Shown: one piece after another, positions 49,008 to 59,500 of the stretch
Layout: every line of letters begins with the position of its first letter
Position numbering within the stretch: the stretch's first letter is position 1
Assembly: GCF_000186865.1 (NCBI RefSeq)
Contig: NW_008705564.1
Coordinates: 1,613,168 to 1,677,167, forward strand
Length of the DNA stretch: 64,000 bases
Direction of reading: 5' to 3'
Source of the DNA: Aureococcus anophagefferens
Taxonomy: Eukaryota; Sar; Pelagophyceae; Pelagomonadales; Pelagomonadaceae
Notes under the pieces: model-generated
What the model was told of the DNA's origin: nothing
Database searches by the model: none
What the model saw: the letters and a program-made list of their open reading frames with translations, nothing else
Translations under genes and position numbers: made by a program

Positions 49008-51329
49008 CTATCCGGCGAGCGCGGACTGCTGGTCGCAGTTGTCGTTCGTGTAGCCCGTGAAGCACTCGCAGAGGCCCGACTCGGACGCGCAGAGGCCGCG
49101 GCCGGAGCACTGCTGGACGTACTCGTAGGTGCCCGTGGACGCGGGCGCGAACTTGACGATGGACTGGAGGCCGATCATCTGCTCGGAGGGCGTCTCGCGG
49201 AGGTCGTCGTCCGTGTAGTCGGCGTCGATGACGGACGACACGGCGGCCGTGCCCGCCGCGGCGGTCGCGACGAGGGCGCGCGCGGCGACCTCGGAGCCGT
49301 CGTAGTTGATGACCTTGTCGACGACGAAGTAGAAGCGGTCCTCGACGGCGTAGGTCGACGACGACGTCGGGTTGACGCCGATCTTGACGATCTCGTACAT
49401 GTTGCCCACGGACATCTTGGAGTCGGCGAGGCCCTGGGCGTCGCCCTGGCCCATGGTCGTGATCTTGTTGGAGAAGAGGAAGACGAAGTCGCCCTTCTCG
49501 AGGCACGTGTTGAGCGTGTCGTACTTCGCGGACGTCTGCGAGTACGCCGCGTTCTCGTTCGACGCGCCGCCGGCCCAGGGGTAGGACTGGACGCCGTGCA
49601 TGGTGCCGCTGTAGCAGGACACGTCCTGGGACGTGTAGACGACGGACGTGCCCTTCTCGAAGTAGGCCGTCACGGGGTTGTGGTCGTAGTCCGTGGACCC
49701 GCCCGTGCCCGTGCCGAAGTGGCCGTCGGTGCCGTTGGCGATGATCGTCGCGACGCCGTCGGTCGTGAAGATGATGTAGTCGCGGTCCGCGACGTCGTCG
49801 GCGCTCTTGTAGCCCGACGTGAAGAAGGTGCCGCCGGGCGCGCCGCCCGTCGCCGTGTCGTCCGCGTCCTCGAAGTACATGAGCATGAACTTGCCCGCGT
49901 CGTAGACGTCCTCCTTGGGCGCGATGCCACTCGTGGGGTGGGGCGCGACCTTGACGATGTGGGGGTGGTACGTCGTGTTCCAGGAGCCGTAGTCCCAGTC
50001 GTAGACCTCCTTGTTGTTGTCGGCGTCGCCGTCGGCGTCGCCGAGGCACTTCTTGAGGAGCTTCTTCTCCGCGACGGTCATGTCCGTGAGCTCCCCGAAG
50101 TAGGCCTTGTCGGATTTCGTCGGGAAGGTGGCGCCGCCCGTGAACTCGGAGATCGTCGCCGTGACGCCGTGGCAGTACTCGGAGAAGTAGTCGACGAACT
50201 CGCCGGAGATGCCGTGGTAGTTGGGGTAGACGGCGATGTCGACGTCGAAGTCCATGGCCGTCTCGTTGGCCTTGCCGTCGACGACGTAGACCGTCGGGCG
50301 GCCGCCGTCGAGGTAGGCGTTGACCTCGACGGGCTTGAGGTCGCCGGGGTTCTCCTCGAAGAGCAGGTCGTAGGTCACGTAGCTGGCCGCGTCGGGGCTC
50401 GCCGTGTCCGGGTAGTCGCCGAGGTCCGTGCAGCGCACGGAGTTGGCCGGGACGACGGTGTTGGGCAACGACTCGAGGGACGCGACGATGTCGTCGCAGC
50501 CCGCGGAGACGAGGATGGGCGCCGTCTCGTAGTCCTCGCCGAAGACGTCGTAGAACTTGATCGCGTACGTGCCCTCGATCTTCGCGGTGGACGCGCGGTC
50601 GGGGTTGTAGTCCAGCGTCGCGGCGTCCTCGGGCTCCGTCGTCGCGCTCGAGTTGTCGAAGGTCATGACGATGCGCGCGGTGGGCACGCGGATCGACATC
50701 ATCTCGTCGTCGTCGTAGAGCGGGTCGACGCCGTACTTGCACATCTTGTCCGCGCAGGACGGGCCGCTGTAGCCCGGCTCGCACTTGCAGCCCATGGACA
50801 CGTCCTTGTCCCAGAGGCGGTAGACGTTGTCGAAGTCGGCCGTCGCGAGGTCCTTGGCGGACATGCACGTGCCGTGGCCGCTGCACGACGGGTCGGGGCA
50901 CGACGCGCGCTGGCAGCCCGCGCCCTCGTAGCCGGGGAAGCACTCGCACTCGCCGCTCTTGCGGTCGCAGATGCCCTTGTTGCCGCACTCCGCGTAGGCG
51001 TGGGCCGTGTTCTTGAGCTCGCGGCCGAACGTGTCGACCATGAGCGGGTACTGCTCCGTCGTGCCGTACGGGTAGACCGTGGACTCGGTGATGACGACGG
51101 ACGACGTGCCGGAGAGGGCGTCGGCGGAGCCGTCGAGGTCGCCCTTGGGCGAGTCGACGTGGGCCAGGGCGAAGGGGCACGTGCGCCCGCTGCAGTCGGC
51201 CTCCTGCCAGTTCGGGTAGCAGTGGCACTCGTCGAAGGCGCCGCAGGTGCCGTGGCCGCTGCAGGCGTTGGGGCACTCGGCCGCGGCCGGGGCCGCGAGG
51301 GCGAGGGCGAGGAGGACGCGGGAGGCCAT
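49008..51329 (-). CDS. Large secreted EGF-like domain protein
   Basis: 773 aa, single exon, with signal peptide MASRVLLALALAAPAAAEC. EGF-like modules at the N-terminus: CPNACSGHGTCGAFDEC, CGNKGICDRKSGECECFPGYEG, CPDPSCSGHGTCMS and CKCEPGYSGPSC. A large central region of beta-rich sequence with repeated Tyr/Asp follows, and one last EGF module CSGRGLCASESGLCECFTGY sits at the C-terminus. There is no membrane anchor after it. Such proteins are abundant in stramenopile genomes and are usually cell-surface or extracellular. No ligand can be inferred. Lack of introners in a 2.3-kb CDS contrasts with several neighbours. Confidence 0.85.
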   Translation of the reverse strand: MASRVLLALALAAPAAAECPNACSGHGTCGAFDECHCYPNWQEADCSGRTCPFALAHVDSPKGDLDGSADALSGTSSVVITESTVYPYGTTEQYPLMVDTFGRELKNTAHAYAECGNKGICDRKSGECECFPGYEGAGCQRASCPDPSCSGHGTCMSAKDLATADFDNVYRLWDKDVSMGCKCEPGYSGPSCADKMCKYGVDPLYDDDEMMSIRVPTARIVMTFDNSSATTEPEDAATLDYNPDRASTAKIEGTYAIKFYDVFGEDYETAPILVSAGCDDIVASLESLPNTVVPANSVRCTDLGDYPDTASPDAASYVTYDLLFEENPGDLKPVEVNAYLDGGRPTVYVVDGKANETAMDFDVDIAVYPNYHGISGEFVDYFSEYCHGVTATISEFTGGATFPTKSDKAYFGELTDMTVAEKKLLKKCLGDADGDADNNKEVYDWDYGSWNTTYHPHIVKVAPHPTSGIAPKEDVYDAGKFMLMYFEDADDTATGGAPGGTFFTSGYKSADDVADRDYIIFTTDGVATIIANGTDGHFGTGTGGSTDYDHNPVTAYFEKGTSVVYTSQDVSCYSGTMHGVQSYPWAGGASNENAAYSQTSAKYDTLNTCLEKGDFVFLFSNKITTMGQGDAQGLADSKMSVGNMYEIVKIGVNPTSSSTYAVEDRFYFVVDKVINYDGSEVAARALVATAAAGTAAVSSVIDADYTDDDLRETPSEQMIGLQSIVKFAPASTGTYEYVQQCSGRGLCASESGLCECFTGYTNDNCDQQSALAG

Positions 51330-51712
51330 GGTCGGCGCGGGGGGGCAAGAGCCGGCGAGATCAACGCCTGTGCTTGCTGAGAGCCAGTGGAGCGGCGCTG
51401 CCCAAGCGGCCCTCGCGGTTCCGGTGGATATCGTTGGATACGATGCTCTGCCCACCAAACGTCAATCAAAACTGCCAGGGCTCAAGCCCGGGCTCAAGCG
51501 CCCCCCCGAGCGCCCGCCCCGATTCGCACATCTGGCCGAGGCGACGCGCGCCGCCTTCGACTCCCGATCGACGCCGCGCGGACTCGCCGGTTTCGATGTC
51601 CGGCGGCGCGAGTCCCCCCGCGTCCCCGCCCGTCGGCGGACGTCGCTTCCCCGCACCGGCGCGGAGCGCCGCCGCTCGATATGCCCGCGACTGCGGATAC
51701 TAAAACGCGACG
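51330..51712. other. Intergenic, no gene recognised
   Basis: 383 bp between the EGF-protein start and the bL21 stop (both minus). The part next to 51329 is presumably the EGF gene promoter. The rest is GC-rich with CGCCGC runs and no tRNA, repeat or conserved ORF that I can support. Confidence 0.6.
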
Positions 51713-52243
51713 TTACGCCTCCGCGGGGCCGGCGACGTCGCCCTCGATGTCGAGGACGCGGAGGAGCGTGACGAGGCGGCGGTGGCCCGTGCGGCGGCGG
51801 CTCGCCTTGCGCCGCCGCTTCTTGAAGACGACGACCTTGGCGTCCTTGGTCTGCTCCTCGACGGCGCAGACGACGCGCGCGTCGGGCACGAGCGGCCGGC
51901 CGACGACCGTCGTCGCCTCGGTGCCGACCAGGAGCACCTCGTCGAGGACGAGGTCCTCGCCGACGACGGCGTGCTCGAGGTGCTCGGCGACGATGACGTC
52001 GTCGCGCGCGACCTTGTACTGCGTGCCGCCGAGGCGCACGACGGCGAACTTGCCGCCGGCGACGCCCCGCTCCAGGGCCTCCTCGGCGGGGCCCAGGGGG
52101 TCGTCGTGGTCCACGTACGTCGCCGCCGGCGCCGCGTCGCTGAGCCAGCGCGCGCCGGGCGCCGGCGCGAAGCGGGCGGCGGGCCGCGGCGGCGCGAGGG
52201 CCGCGCGCCGGGCGTGGCGCATGCCTCTAAGCAGCAAGCTCAT
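51713..52243 (-). CDS. Organellar ribosomal protein bL21
   Basis: 176 aa from MSLLLRGMRHARRAAL, with an Arg/Ala-rich presequence of about 75 residues typical of mitochondrial import (plastid import is less likely without a signal peptide). Mature part follows bL21: GKFAVVRLGGTQYKVARDDVIVAEHL, GEDLVLDEVLLVG, GRPLVPDARVVCAVEEQTKDAKVVVFKKRRRK and RRTGHRRLVTLLRV. It binds 23S-type rRNA in the large subunit. It is divergent from the gene at 52402 (158 bp). Confidence 0.92.
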   Translation of the reverse strand: MSLLLRGMRHARRAALAPPRPAARFAPAPGARWLSDAAPAATYVDHDDPLGPAEEALERGVAGGKFAVVRLGGTQYKVARDDVIVAEHLEHAVVGEDLVLDEVLLVGTEATTVVGRPLVPDARVVCAVEEQTKDAKVVVFKKRRRKASRRRTGHRRLVTLLRVLDIEGDVAGPAEA

Positions 52244-52401
52244 CGCGCAGACGATCCACTGCTTCTTGGGCTTCACCTTCACTCTTGCACCGGGATCGGT
52301 CGGGGCTGCCGATTCTCTCTTTGGCTCCGCGCTGAAACCATCAGCGCTCTCGCCGCAAGCCTCCGGATCCGCGGCGGCGCGCTCCGCGGGCGGGGTGTAG
52401 C

Positions 52402-52899
52402 ATGGCCGACGCCGAGTGCGCGGCGCCCGCGGCCGCGGAGAGCGTCGAGCCCCCGTCGGAGAGCGTGCCGGGCGAGACCGACCTGCTCATCGAGATCATC
52501 GCGCAGCTCTGCCAGAAGAAGTACCAGATGGCGCTGAACCTCTGCCGCCAGGTCCTGGGCGTCAACGAGAAGCACGAGCTCATGACCCAGTACGAGGAGG
52601 TGCTCGCGAAGATCATCAAGCAGGAGGAGGAGGAGGCCGCGGCGGCCGGCGACGAGCCGCCGCACTCGCCGAAGCTCGACGCGTCCGGCGAGAAGCTGTC
52701 GACGAACAACAAGGCGCACGTCGTCGAGGTGCTGACGGAGCTGCTGGGCAGCCTCCAGAACCTCATCCACGACGGCGCGGGCTCGAGCCACCGGCGCGCG
52801 TCCGTGCTCCCCTTCGAGGACTTCGTCTACCCGGACTACGACCCCAACGCCCAGGACGACGAGTCCTACGGCAGCGACGAGGTCGAGGAGGAGGACTGA
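52402..52899 (+). CDS. Acidic protein, ERICH2-like
   Basis: 165 aa. Helix-forming core TDLLIEIIAQLCQKKYQMALNLCRQVLGVNEKHEL resembles the short helical-repeat pattern of glutamate-rich ERICH2-type proteins (a TPR-like unit). The flanks are very acidic (QEEEEAAAAGDE; DEVEEED at the end). The second helical block AHVVEVLTELLGSLQNLIHD may form a dimer interface. Function unknown; the ERICH2 similarity is a pattern match only. Confidence 0.6.
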   Translation: MADAECAAPAAAESVEPPSESVPGETDLLIEIIAQLCQKKYQMALNLCRQVLGVNEKHELMTQYEEVLAKIIKQEEEEAAAAGDEPPHSPKLDASGEKLSTNNKAHVVEVLTELLGSLQNLIHDGAGSSHRRASVLPFEDFVYPDYDPNAQDDESYGSDEVEEED

Positions 52900-53100
52900 G
52901 GTCGACGAGGGGGCGCAGGCGGGTAGGAGGTAACGTTGCCGTTCTTGTTGCAGGCCTCGTTGAACGCTCGCTGAGGTCGATTTTCAGGCGCTGCTTCGGC
53001 GGCCCGACCTCGAGCTTTCGCGCCCTGCCGACGCCGTCGCTTGCCCTCCCTCGCCGCCAGCTTTCGGCGCTCCATACGACCGTTCGCCGCGCCCCGACGA

Positions 53101-53633
53101 TGCCCGTGTTCGTCGCCTACCTCAAGGCGGAGCTCGACGGCGTGAGCTTCGTGGGCCCGCTCACGGGCAAGGACCGGACCTTCGAGATCGACGTGAAGAA
53201 CGGCATGTCCGACGAGGTGCGCGAGCGCGTGACCATCTGCTCCCTCGACGAGATCGAGCTCGAGGGGTCGCGCGGCATCTCGAACCTCGTCCTGAAGTTC
53301 CAGGACTCGGCCGAGAAGGCGAGCTGCTCCATCCTCGGCGACGAGGACTTCAAGTCCCGCTTCAAGAAGAAGAAGGAGGCCCTCAAGCAGGCGCCGCGCG
53401 CGCTCACGGCCGAGGACAGCGGCGAGTGGGTGCCCATCGTCGCCTTCGAGGCGCGCGGCATGGACGTCACAAAGTTCCATCTCGGCCGCGGCGACCTCGT
53501 CGTCCACTCCGAGGGCGACGCCATCTTCGACGACGTCGACCTGGGCGACGGCGACTGGGCGGACTACGACGCCGACGCGGACTGCTCCGTGTCCATCACC
53601 GACGCGACGACGAAGGTCGAGCTCGTCCGATAG
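53101..53633 (+). CDS. CZIB/UPF0587-fold protein lacking the zinc-binding cysteines
   Basis: 177 aa from MPVFVAYLKAELDGVS. It follows the eukaryotic CXXC zinc-binding (DUF866/UPF0587, C1orf123) family along its length: AYLKAELDGV..GPLTG start, ELEGSRGISNLVLKF middle, VAFEARGMDVTKFHLG..GDLVVHSEGDAIFDDVDLGDGDWADYD end. The two C-x-x-C motifs expected in the family are replaced by NGMS near 34-37 and by the KFQDS region near 66-70. The only cysteines are elsewhere (ICSLD, SCSILG, DCSVS). The fold is probably kept without zinc. Function of the family is not settled. Confidence 0.85.
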
Positions 53634-53728
53634 AGCGCGCCGCCGGCGTAACGCGAGTCCCCTTGTACACTCGACCCCCCGGGGAGCTCGCTTCGTCGAT
53701 GCCCCGGCCCTCGAGGAGGAACGCTCGC

Positions 53729-55829
53729 TTAGTTGATGCCCCGGCTCTCGAGGAACGCCGCCTGCGACGGCGCGCGGCCGAGGAACGTCGCGAGGTGGTC
53801 CGCGATCTTGCCCACGCCGCCGGGCGCGAGCACGAGGTCCCGGTAGCGCCGGCCCGCCGCCGCGTCGAAGGGATTGGCCTCGAAGCGCGTCGCGAACATG
53901 TCAGCCGAGAGCACCTCGGCCCAGAGGTAGCCGTAGTACGCCGCGGAGTACTGGTTCATGAGGTGGCCGAAGCTCCGGAGCATGTTCGCGCCCGGCGGGT
54001 TGTCCACGAGCGAGATCTCGGGCCGGAGCCGGTCGACGAGCGCCTGGAGCGCCGCGGCGTCCGCCGGCACGTCGGCGCCGTGGATCGCGAGGTCGAGCCG
54101 GCCGAGGTAGATCTGCCGCGCCATGGCCGCGCCGACGCCCGCGTTCTTCGCCCGGAGCATGTTCTCCAGCAGGTCGTCGGGCAGCGTCGCGCCCGTGTCG
54201 ACGTGCTTCGAGAGCCGCGTGAGCCCCTCCTTGGTCCAGCACCAGTTCTCGAGCATCTGGCTCGGCGCCTCGACGAAGTCGCGCGGAAACTTGGCGAGCG
54301 CCGTCGCGCTGGCCGTCGCCGACGGCGCATAGGCCGTGCATGATGTGGCCGAACTCGTGAAAAAAAGTCACGCAGTTCGAATGCCGCAGCAGCGCGGGCT
54401 TGCCGTCCGCGGGCTCCGGGAGGTTGCAGAGCATGCAGTCGACGGGCACCTGGGTCTTCCAGCGCTTCAGCAGGTGGAAGATGGCCGCGTGGCCGTACTT
54501 GCCGTCGCGGGGGAACAGGTCCAGGTAGAAGAAGCCCATCTTCTCGGACGTCGCCGCGTCCCGCACCTTGAAGAGGCGCACGGACGGGTGCCACGTGTCG
54601 AACGCGAAGATCTCCGTGAACACGAGACCCAGCAGCTCCTGGTAGATGCGCATCGTCGTCTCGACGACGTGGTCCAGGGGGAAGTACTGCTTCACGGCCT
54701 CGTGGTCCACGCCGTAGTCGTTCTTGAGCCGCAGCGCGGAGTAGAAGGACACGTCGCTCGCCTCGAGCTCGCATGTCGCGTCCCCCGTGTCCGACCGCTT
54801 CAGGTCGCGGAGCGCGTCGAGGTCCGCCCGCGCCCCATCGGCGACGCGCGCCGCGAGCGGGCCCACGAAGGCGTCGATGTTCGCCGGCGACCCGGACATG
54901 CGCGTCTCCGTCGCGAGCGAGGCCCAGCTCGCGTAGCCGAGCAATTCCGCGATGCGTTTGCGGAGCTGGATGCCCTCGGCGACGAGGTCGAGGTTGTCCT
55001 CGTAGGCCTCGACCTCGCGCGCGGCCGAGACGCGGCGCCGCGTCGCGGCCACGGCGCACGACTGGAGCACGGGGATCAGGTCCGGGTACTTGAGGGTCAC
55101 CAAGACGTTGCCGTCGGCCTGCGTCCGCGCCTTGAGCCAGCCCTCGTCCAAACCCGCGAGCTCCTCGGGCGCGAAGAAGAGCTTCGTGTCGTCCTCGGCG
55201 AGGTTCTTCTTGTACCGCGCGCAGACCGCGGCGTCGGCCTCGCGGCACGCCGCGAGCTCGGCCTGCTGCGCCGCGTCCAAACCGAGGCCGCTCCGCTCGA
55301 ACTGGCCCAGGATGCTGTCGACGAAGTGCGTCTCGTAGGCGCCGAGGGCCGCGCACTCCGCCGTGGCCTTGAACGCGCGGACCTTGGCGTAGACGTCCTT
55401 GAGCGTGCGGCCCCGGGCCTTGAGCTTCGCGAAGCGCGCGCCCGCGCCGTCGGCGGCCTCGCGCAGGATGCTGTTCGTCGAGCAGTGCTGGAGGAACTTG
55501 GCCTCGCATATGGCCTTGTTGGTCTTGAAGTGCGGCGCGTTCATGAGGGGCTCGATGACCGTCGCGAACGTCGGCGCGTCGACGGCCGCGACGGCGGCCA
55601 TCGTCGCCTCGAATTCGGCCTCGACGTCCGCCGCGAGCGCCTCGATGGCGGCCGTCGTCCGCGGCCAGACGAAGGGCGGCAGGTCATCGCTCAGCGGCGG
55701 CGCCGGCGGCAGCACGCAGGCCTCGCAGGCCCCGGGCGGCGCGAGGCCCGCGGGCAGGAACTGCCAGGCGCCGGCCCGCAGCTGGCGCTCCTCGCAGCAG
55801 GGACAGGGCTCCGCCTTGCTCGAGCTCAT
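53729..55829 (-). CDS. M3 family oligopeptidase, frameshifted after the active site
   Basis: Thimet oligopeptidase/neurolysin-like zinc peptidase. The first frame from MSSSKAEPCPCC runs to the catalytic HEFGHIMHGL (HExxH at about 491-495, plus-strand 54345-54359). Domain features before it include NAPHFKTNKAICEAKF, YASWASLATETRM and GFFYLDLFPRDGKYGHAA. Just downstream, at about 54320-54335, the frame shifts and the second frame continues ALAKFPRDFVEAPSQMLENWCW to RGIN* at 53729, which is normal M3 sequence. About 700 aa if the shift is an error. An N-terminal CPCCEERQ segment is unusual. It is divergent from TRAPPC2L with 126 bp between starts. Confidence 0.85.
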
Positions 55830-55955
55830 CGTGCCAGACGCTGGTCTCGCGGGCTCGAGGCTTGTGGCAATGCCTCATCGACTTCAGCATCTCCTAGCCT
55901 GCTCGAGCAGCCAGAGTGCAGCGTCTCCGGCGCCCGCGCCGTCGTGCTCGCAGCC

Positions 55956-56534
55956 ATGGCCGCCAACGTCGACGCGACGCCTCCGCCCCCGACGGAGCCG
56001 CCGACGCCGCCGCGCGCCGCGAGCTCCGAGCAGGTCATGTTCGGCGCCCCGGTGACCATCAGCGAGCGCACCTGCGCCGCCTTCTGCGTCATCGGCAAGC
56101 AGAACGAGCCCCTCTACTTCGCCACCTACGACGAGTACGGCGACAAGGGCCTCTACTTCCAGAGCCTCGTCTTCTGCTCGCTGGACATCGTCGACGAGTG
56201 CGTCTCCATGAAGAAGCGGCAGCAGGACATGTACCTCGGCTTCCTCTGCCCCGTCGACGAGTTCCAGATCTACGGCTACACGACGAACACGAACGTCAAG
56301 TTCATCGCCGTCATCGACGACCGCAAGCGGCCCGTGGAGGAGGAGTGGCGCGCCTTCTTCGCCAAGTGCCACGGTGCCTACGCGGAGTACCTGCGGAACC
56401 CGTTCCACGCGATCCCGCCGGACGTCGCGCACAAGATCGACGCGCCGTCCTTCAAGAAGAAGATCGACGCCGCCGTCGACGCGCACCTCGAGACGGCCAT
56501 CGCGCGACCACCGACGCCCATCGTCCAACCCTAA
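55956..56534 (+). CDS. TRAPPC2L: TRAPP complex subunit 2-like protein
   Basis: 192 aa with a Pro-rich N-terminal extension of about 40 residues, then a longin-fold domain: CAAFCVIGKQNEPLYFATY, FQSLVFCSLDIVDEC, QQDMYLGFLCPVDEFQIYGY, TNTNVKFIAVIDDR, FAKCHGAYAEYLRNPFHAI. The order LDIVDE..YLGFL..YGYTTNTNVKF..NPF is characteristic of TRAPPC2L rather than TRAPPC2. It acts in TRAPP vesicle tethering and Rab activation at the ER-Golgi boundary. The C-terminal KKKIDAAVDAHLETAIA helix is an extension relative to the animal protein. Confidence 0.93.
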   Translation: MAANVDATPPPPTEPPTPPRAASSEQVMFGAPVTISERTCAAFCVIGKQNEPLYFATYDEYGDKGLYFQSLVFCSLDIVDECVSMKKRQQDMYLGFLCPVDEFQIYGYTTNTNVKFIAVIDDRKRPVEEEWRAFFAKCHGAYAEYLRNPFHAIPPDVAHKIDAPSFKKKIDAAVDAHLETAIARPPTPIVQP

Positions 56535-56557
56535 TTATAAACCACGCTCCTGGAGGC

Positions 56558-59500
56558 TTAGCTCGGGTGGCCCGGCGGCGGCCGGGGCCGCGGCGGCGGC
56601 GCGCGGACGACGGCCCGGAGGGGCGACGGCGGCGCCTCGTCGCCGGACCCCGCCGGCGACGCGGGGTCGTCCGCGAACGCGGGCGCGGGCGCCTGCGCGA
56701 CGCCGCGGCCGCTGGGCGCGGGCGTGCCGAGGCCCGGGCGCACGCCGGCGAGGGGCGCGCCCTTGGCGACGTGGTGGGACCGCGCGACCTTGTGCTTGGC
56801 GACGAGGAGCGCCAGGTCCTGCTGCGTGACCGCGCCCTGCGACGACCGGCGGTGGTGGAGCGACGCCGGCTGCTCGACGGTGGACGCGCCGCCGCGCCCC
56901 TGCTGCTGCTTCACGGAGGACCGCCGCCGGCGCACGGCGACGGTCTTGTGCCGCACCTTCCGCAGGGATTCCCGCCGCGCCTCCTCGATGAGGCGGCCGT
57001 AGGCGACGCGCCGCACGAAGCGCTGGATCGCGCGGCACGCCAGCGCCCACCGGCCGTACAGGGACGTCGCCAGCGTCATGTCCTCCAACGTGAACGAGTC
57101 CTTGCCCGGGAACCAGAGCGCCGCGAAGGGTAGAAAGGCCTTGTGCGCGCTCCCGCCGAGCGCCGCGCGGAGCGTCTTGCCCGCGATGAGGCCGTACGCG
57201 TTCCGCGGCATCGCCGCCACCTTCTCCAGGATCTGCGCCGCGGCGTCGCGGTAGCGGTGCTTGACGACCTCCGTGACCAACGCGTCGAGCCGGTGGCGCG
57301 CGGGCTTCTCCAGCGCCTCGACGAGCTGGCCGACGCGCTCCGCCGTGTAGGGCGCGCGCGAGTTGAACCACCGGTTCTCCTGGGCCGGCGTGAGGTCCTT
57401 CCTGAAGGAGACGATGCGCCCGTGGGTCGCGAGCCTGCCCCGGTGCGTCACCGCGAGGCACTGGAAGACGTAGGGCACCATGCGCGGCACCTTCTCCGCG
57501 AGGCGCGCGTCGAGGTCGGGCGCGAGCAGGTCGAAGACGCGCTGGTCGCCCATCGCGCCCGCGTCGACGAGCTTCGCGATGCCCACGAAGAACTCCGTGA
57601 TCTGGCGGCTCCGCATCTCGTCGAGCGCCGCCGCCGACGGCACGGGGAAGAGCAGGAAGACGCGGCAGAGCGCCTCGAGGAAGTCGACGAACGTCAGCGC
57701 GCGGTGCTTCTCCGCGAGGTCGTCGACGGAGCGCATCCTCGACCGCAGGAAGACCTCGTGGACGTCCAGGCGGCTCACCTCGGCGCACCGCAGGCCCGCG
57801 TCCTCGACGAACTCCTCCCAGGTCTCCACCCCAAAGTGGAGGCCGCCCGCGACGCCGCGCCGCGCCGCGTAGGCCTCGAAGAGCTCATAGAGCCGCTTCC
57901 TGTGCCTGCTCAGCGCGTCGTCCACGTCCGCCTTGTAGAGCGTGGACCGCCGGAACGCGTCGCCGTCGAGGATGGCGCCCCGGGGCAGCTTCACCTTCAT
58001 GTCGCCGAGGACCTTCGCGAAGGCCTCGGCGACGTACTTGTGCGACGGCAGGCGGCAGTTGCGGATGTGGTCCTCGGCGATGGACCCCAGGCCGAACTTG
58101 AAGTCGACCATGCGCACGTAGGCCTCGAGGAACTGGTGCCGCGTCAGCTTGTGCTTGCCGTGGCGCTCGTTCGTCACCGCGGGCGTCGCCTCGATGCAGC
58201 ACTGCACGTGGACGTCCTCGGCCTCGGCGTCGTCGTCGCCGTCGCTCAGGCCGCAGTCCCGGCAGAAGTGGGTCCAGGACTCCATGCCCAGCGTGAAGAT
58301 GTCGCCGTGGGGCCCGCGCGCGGCGTAGTAGTCGAAGGCGTCGCAGAGCAGCGGGTACGCGTCCCGCAGCCCCCGCTGGACGGCGTGCTCGAAGGGCGGC
58401 GGCCGAGCGCCGCCGTGGCCGCCGGCGAGGACGACGCAGAGGTGGCGGAGGCGGTCCGTCTCCGCGTGGCGCAACCCGTCCTTTCGGATCGCGGACTCGT
58501 AGACGCGCGGCACGTTGTAAAAGTCCTTCGCGTCGCACTCGCGCACGCGCGGCTCGAAGATGGAGCCCAGCAGGTTCCAGTCCGACGGCTCCGGCGTCGT
58601 CTCGTCGTGGCCGCCGTCGCGGTCGCCGCCGTCGTCGGGCGCCTCGTCGACGCGCCGCGCGAGGAGGAGCAGCTGCGGCGACTGGAGCCGGCCGTAGTCG
58701 ACGACCTCGCCGAGATCCGCCAGCGCCCGCAGGTGGGGCATGTAGTGGCGGTCGATCTTCGGCGACCGCGGCGCCGGCGGCATGCGCAGCGGCGGCAGCG
58801 GCGCCGCGCCGGGCGGCTCGAGCTCCGGCAGCAAGCCCGTCAGGTCGACGTCGTCCGCGTCCAGGCTCCGGCTCGCGCACGCGTCGCCCGGCCAGCGGCC
58901 CGGGCCGACGACCTCGCAGGGCACGCGGCTCTGGCGGTAGAGGTGGTAGTGGGACTTGGACGCGGTGGACGTCGACGGCTCCTCGGCCGCGGGCGCCTTC
59001 GTCCTCCGCGGGAACGCGAACGTCGGGAAGAGCTCGGAGATTTTCGAGCCCCGGACGGCCTTGAAGGCGTAGAGCTGGGCGTGGCTCGACGGCGGGGGCG
59101 CCTCCCCCGGGGGCTTGTGGTGCTTGGCGACGAACGTGAACTCGTTGCGCTGGCCGCCGGGCGCGAGCACCATGGCCTTGCCGTCGCCGACCCGCCCGAA
59201 GGCCTCGAGGTGCGGCGCCCAGGCGTGCTCGCCCTCGGCGCCGGGCACGGAGCCGTGGGCGCCCGCGGGGCCGATGCGGAAGGACCCCGGCCGCGGCGCC
59301 GTGACGTCGCGGAAGTCGCGCGCCGCGGTCGCCAAATGGCGCCGGCGGTGCGCGCGGTGCCGCGCGGACGCGGGCCGGTCCGGCGGGCCCGCGCTGCGCC
59401 ACGTCGACGCGGAGCCGGGCCGCGGCGACGCCGGCGACCGCTTCGACGGCGCGGACTGGGGCCGCTTCGACGGCGCCGACGACGGCCGGCGCGCGGGCGT

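Noticed and set aside
48939..51380. Long plus-strand open frame opposite the EGF protein
   Set aside because: Shadow frame; the minus strand shows a signal peptide and Cys-spaced EGF modules.
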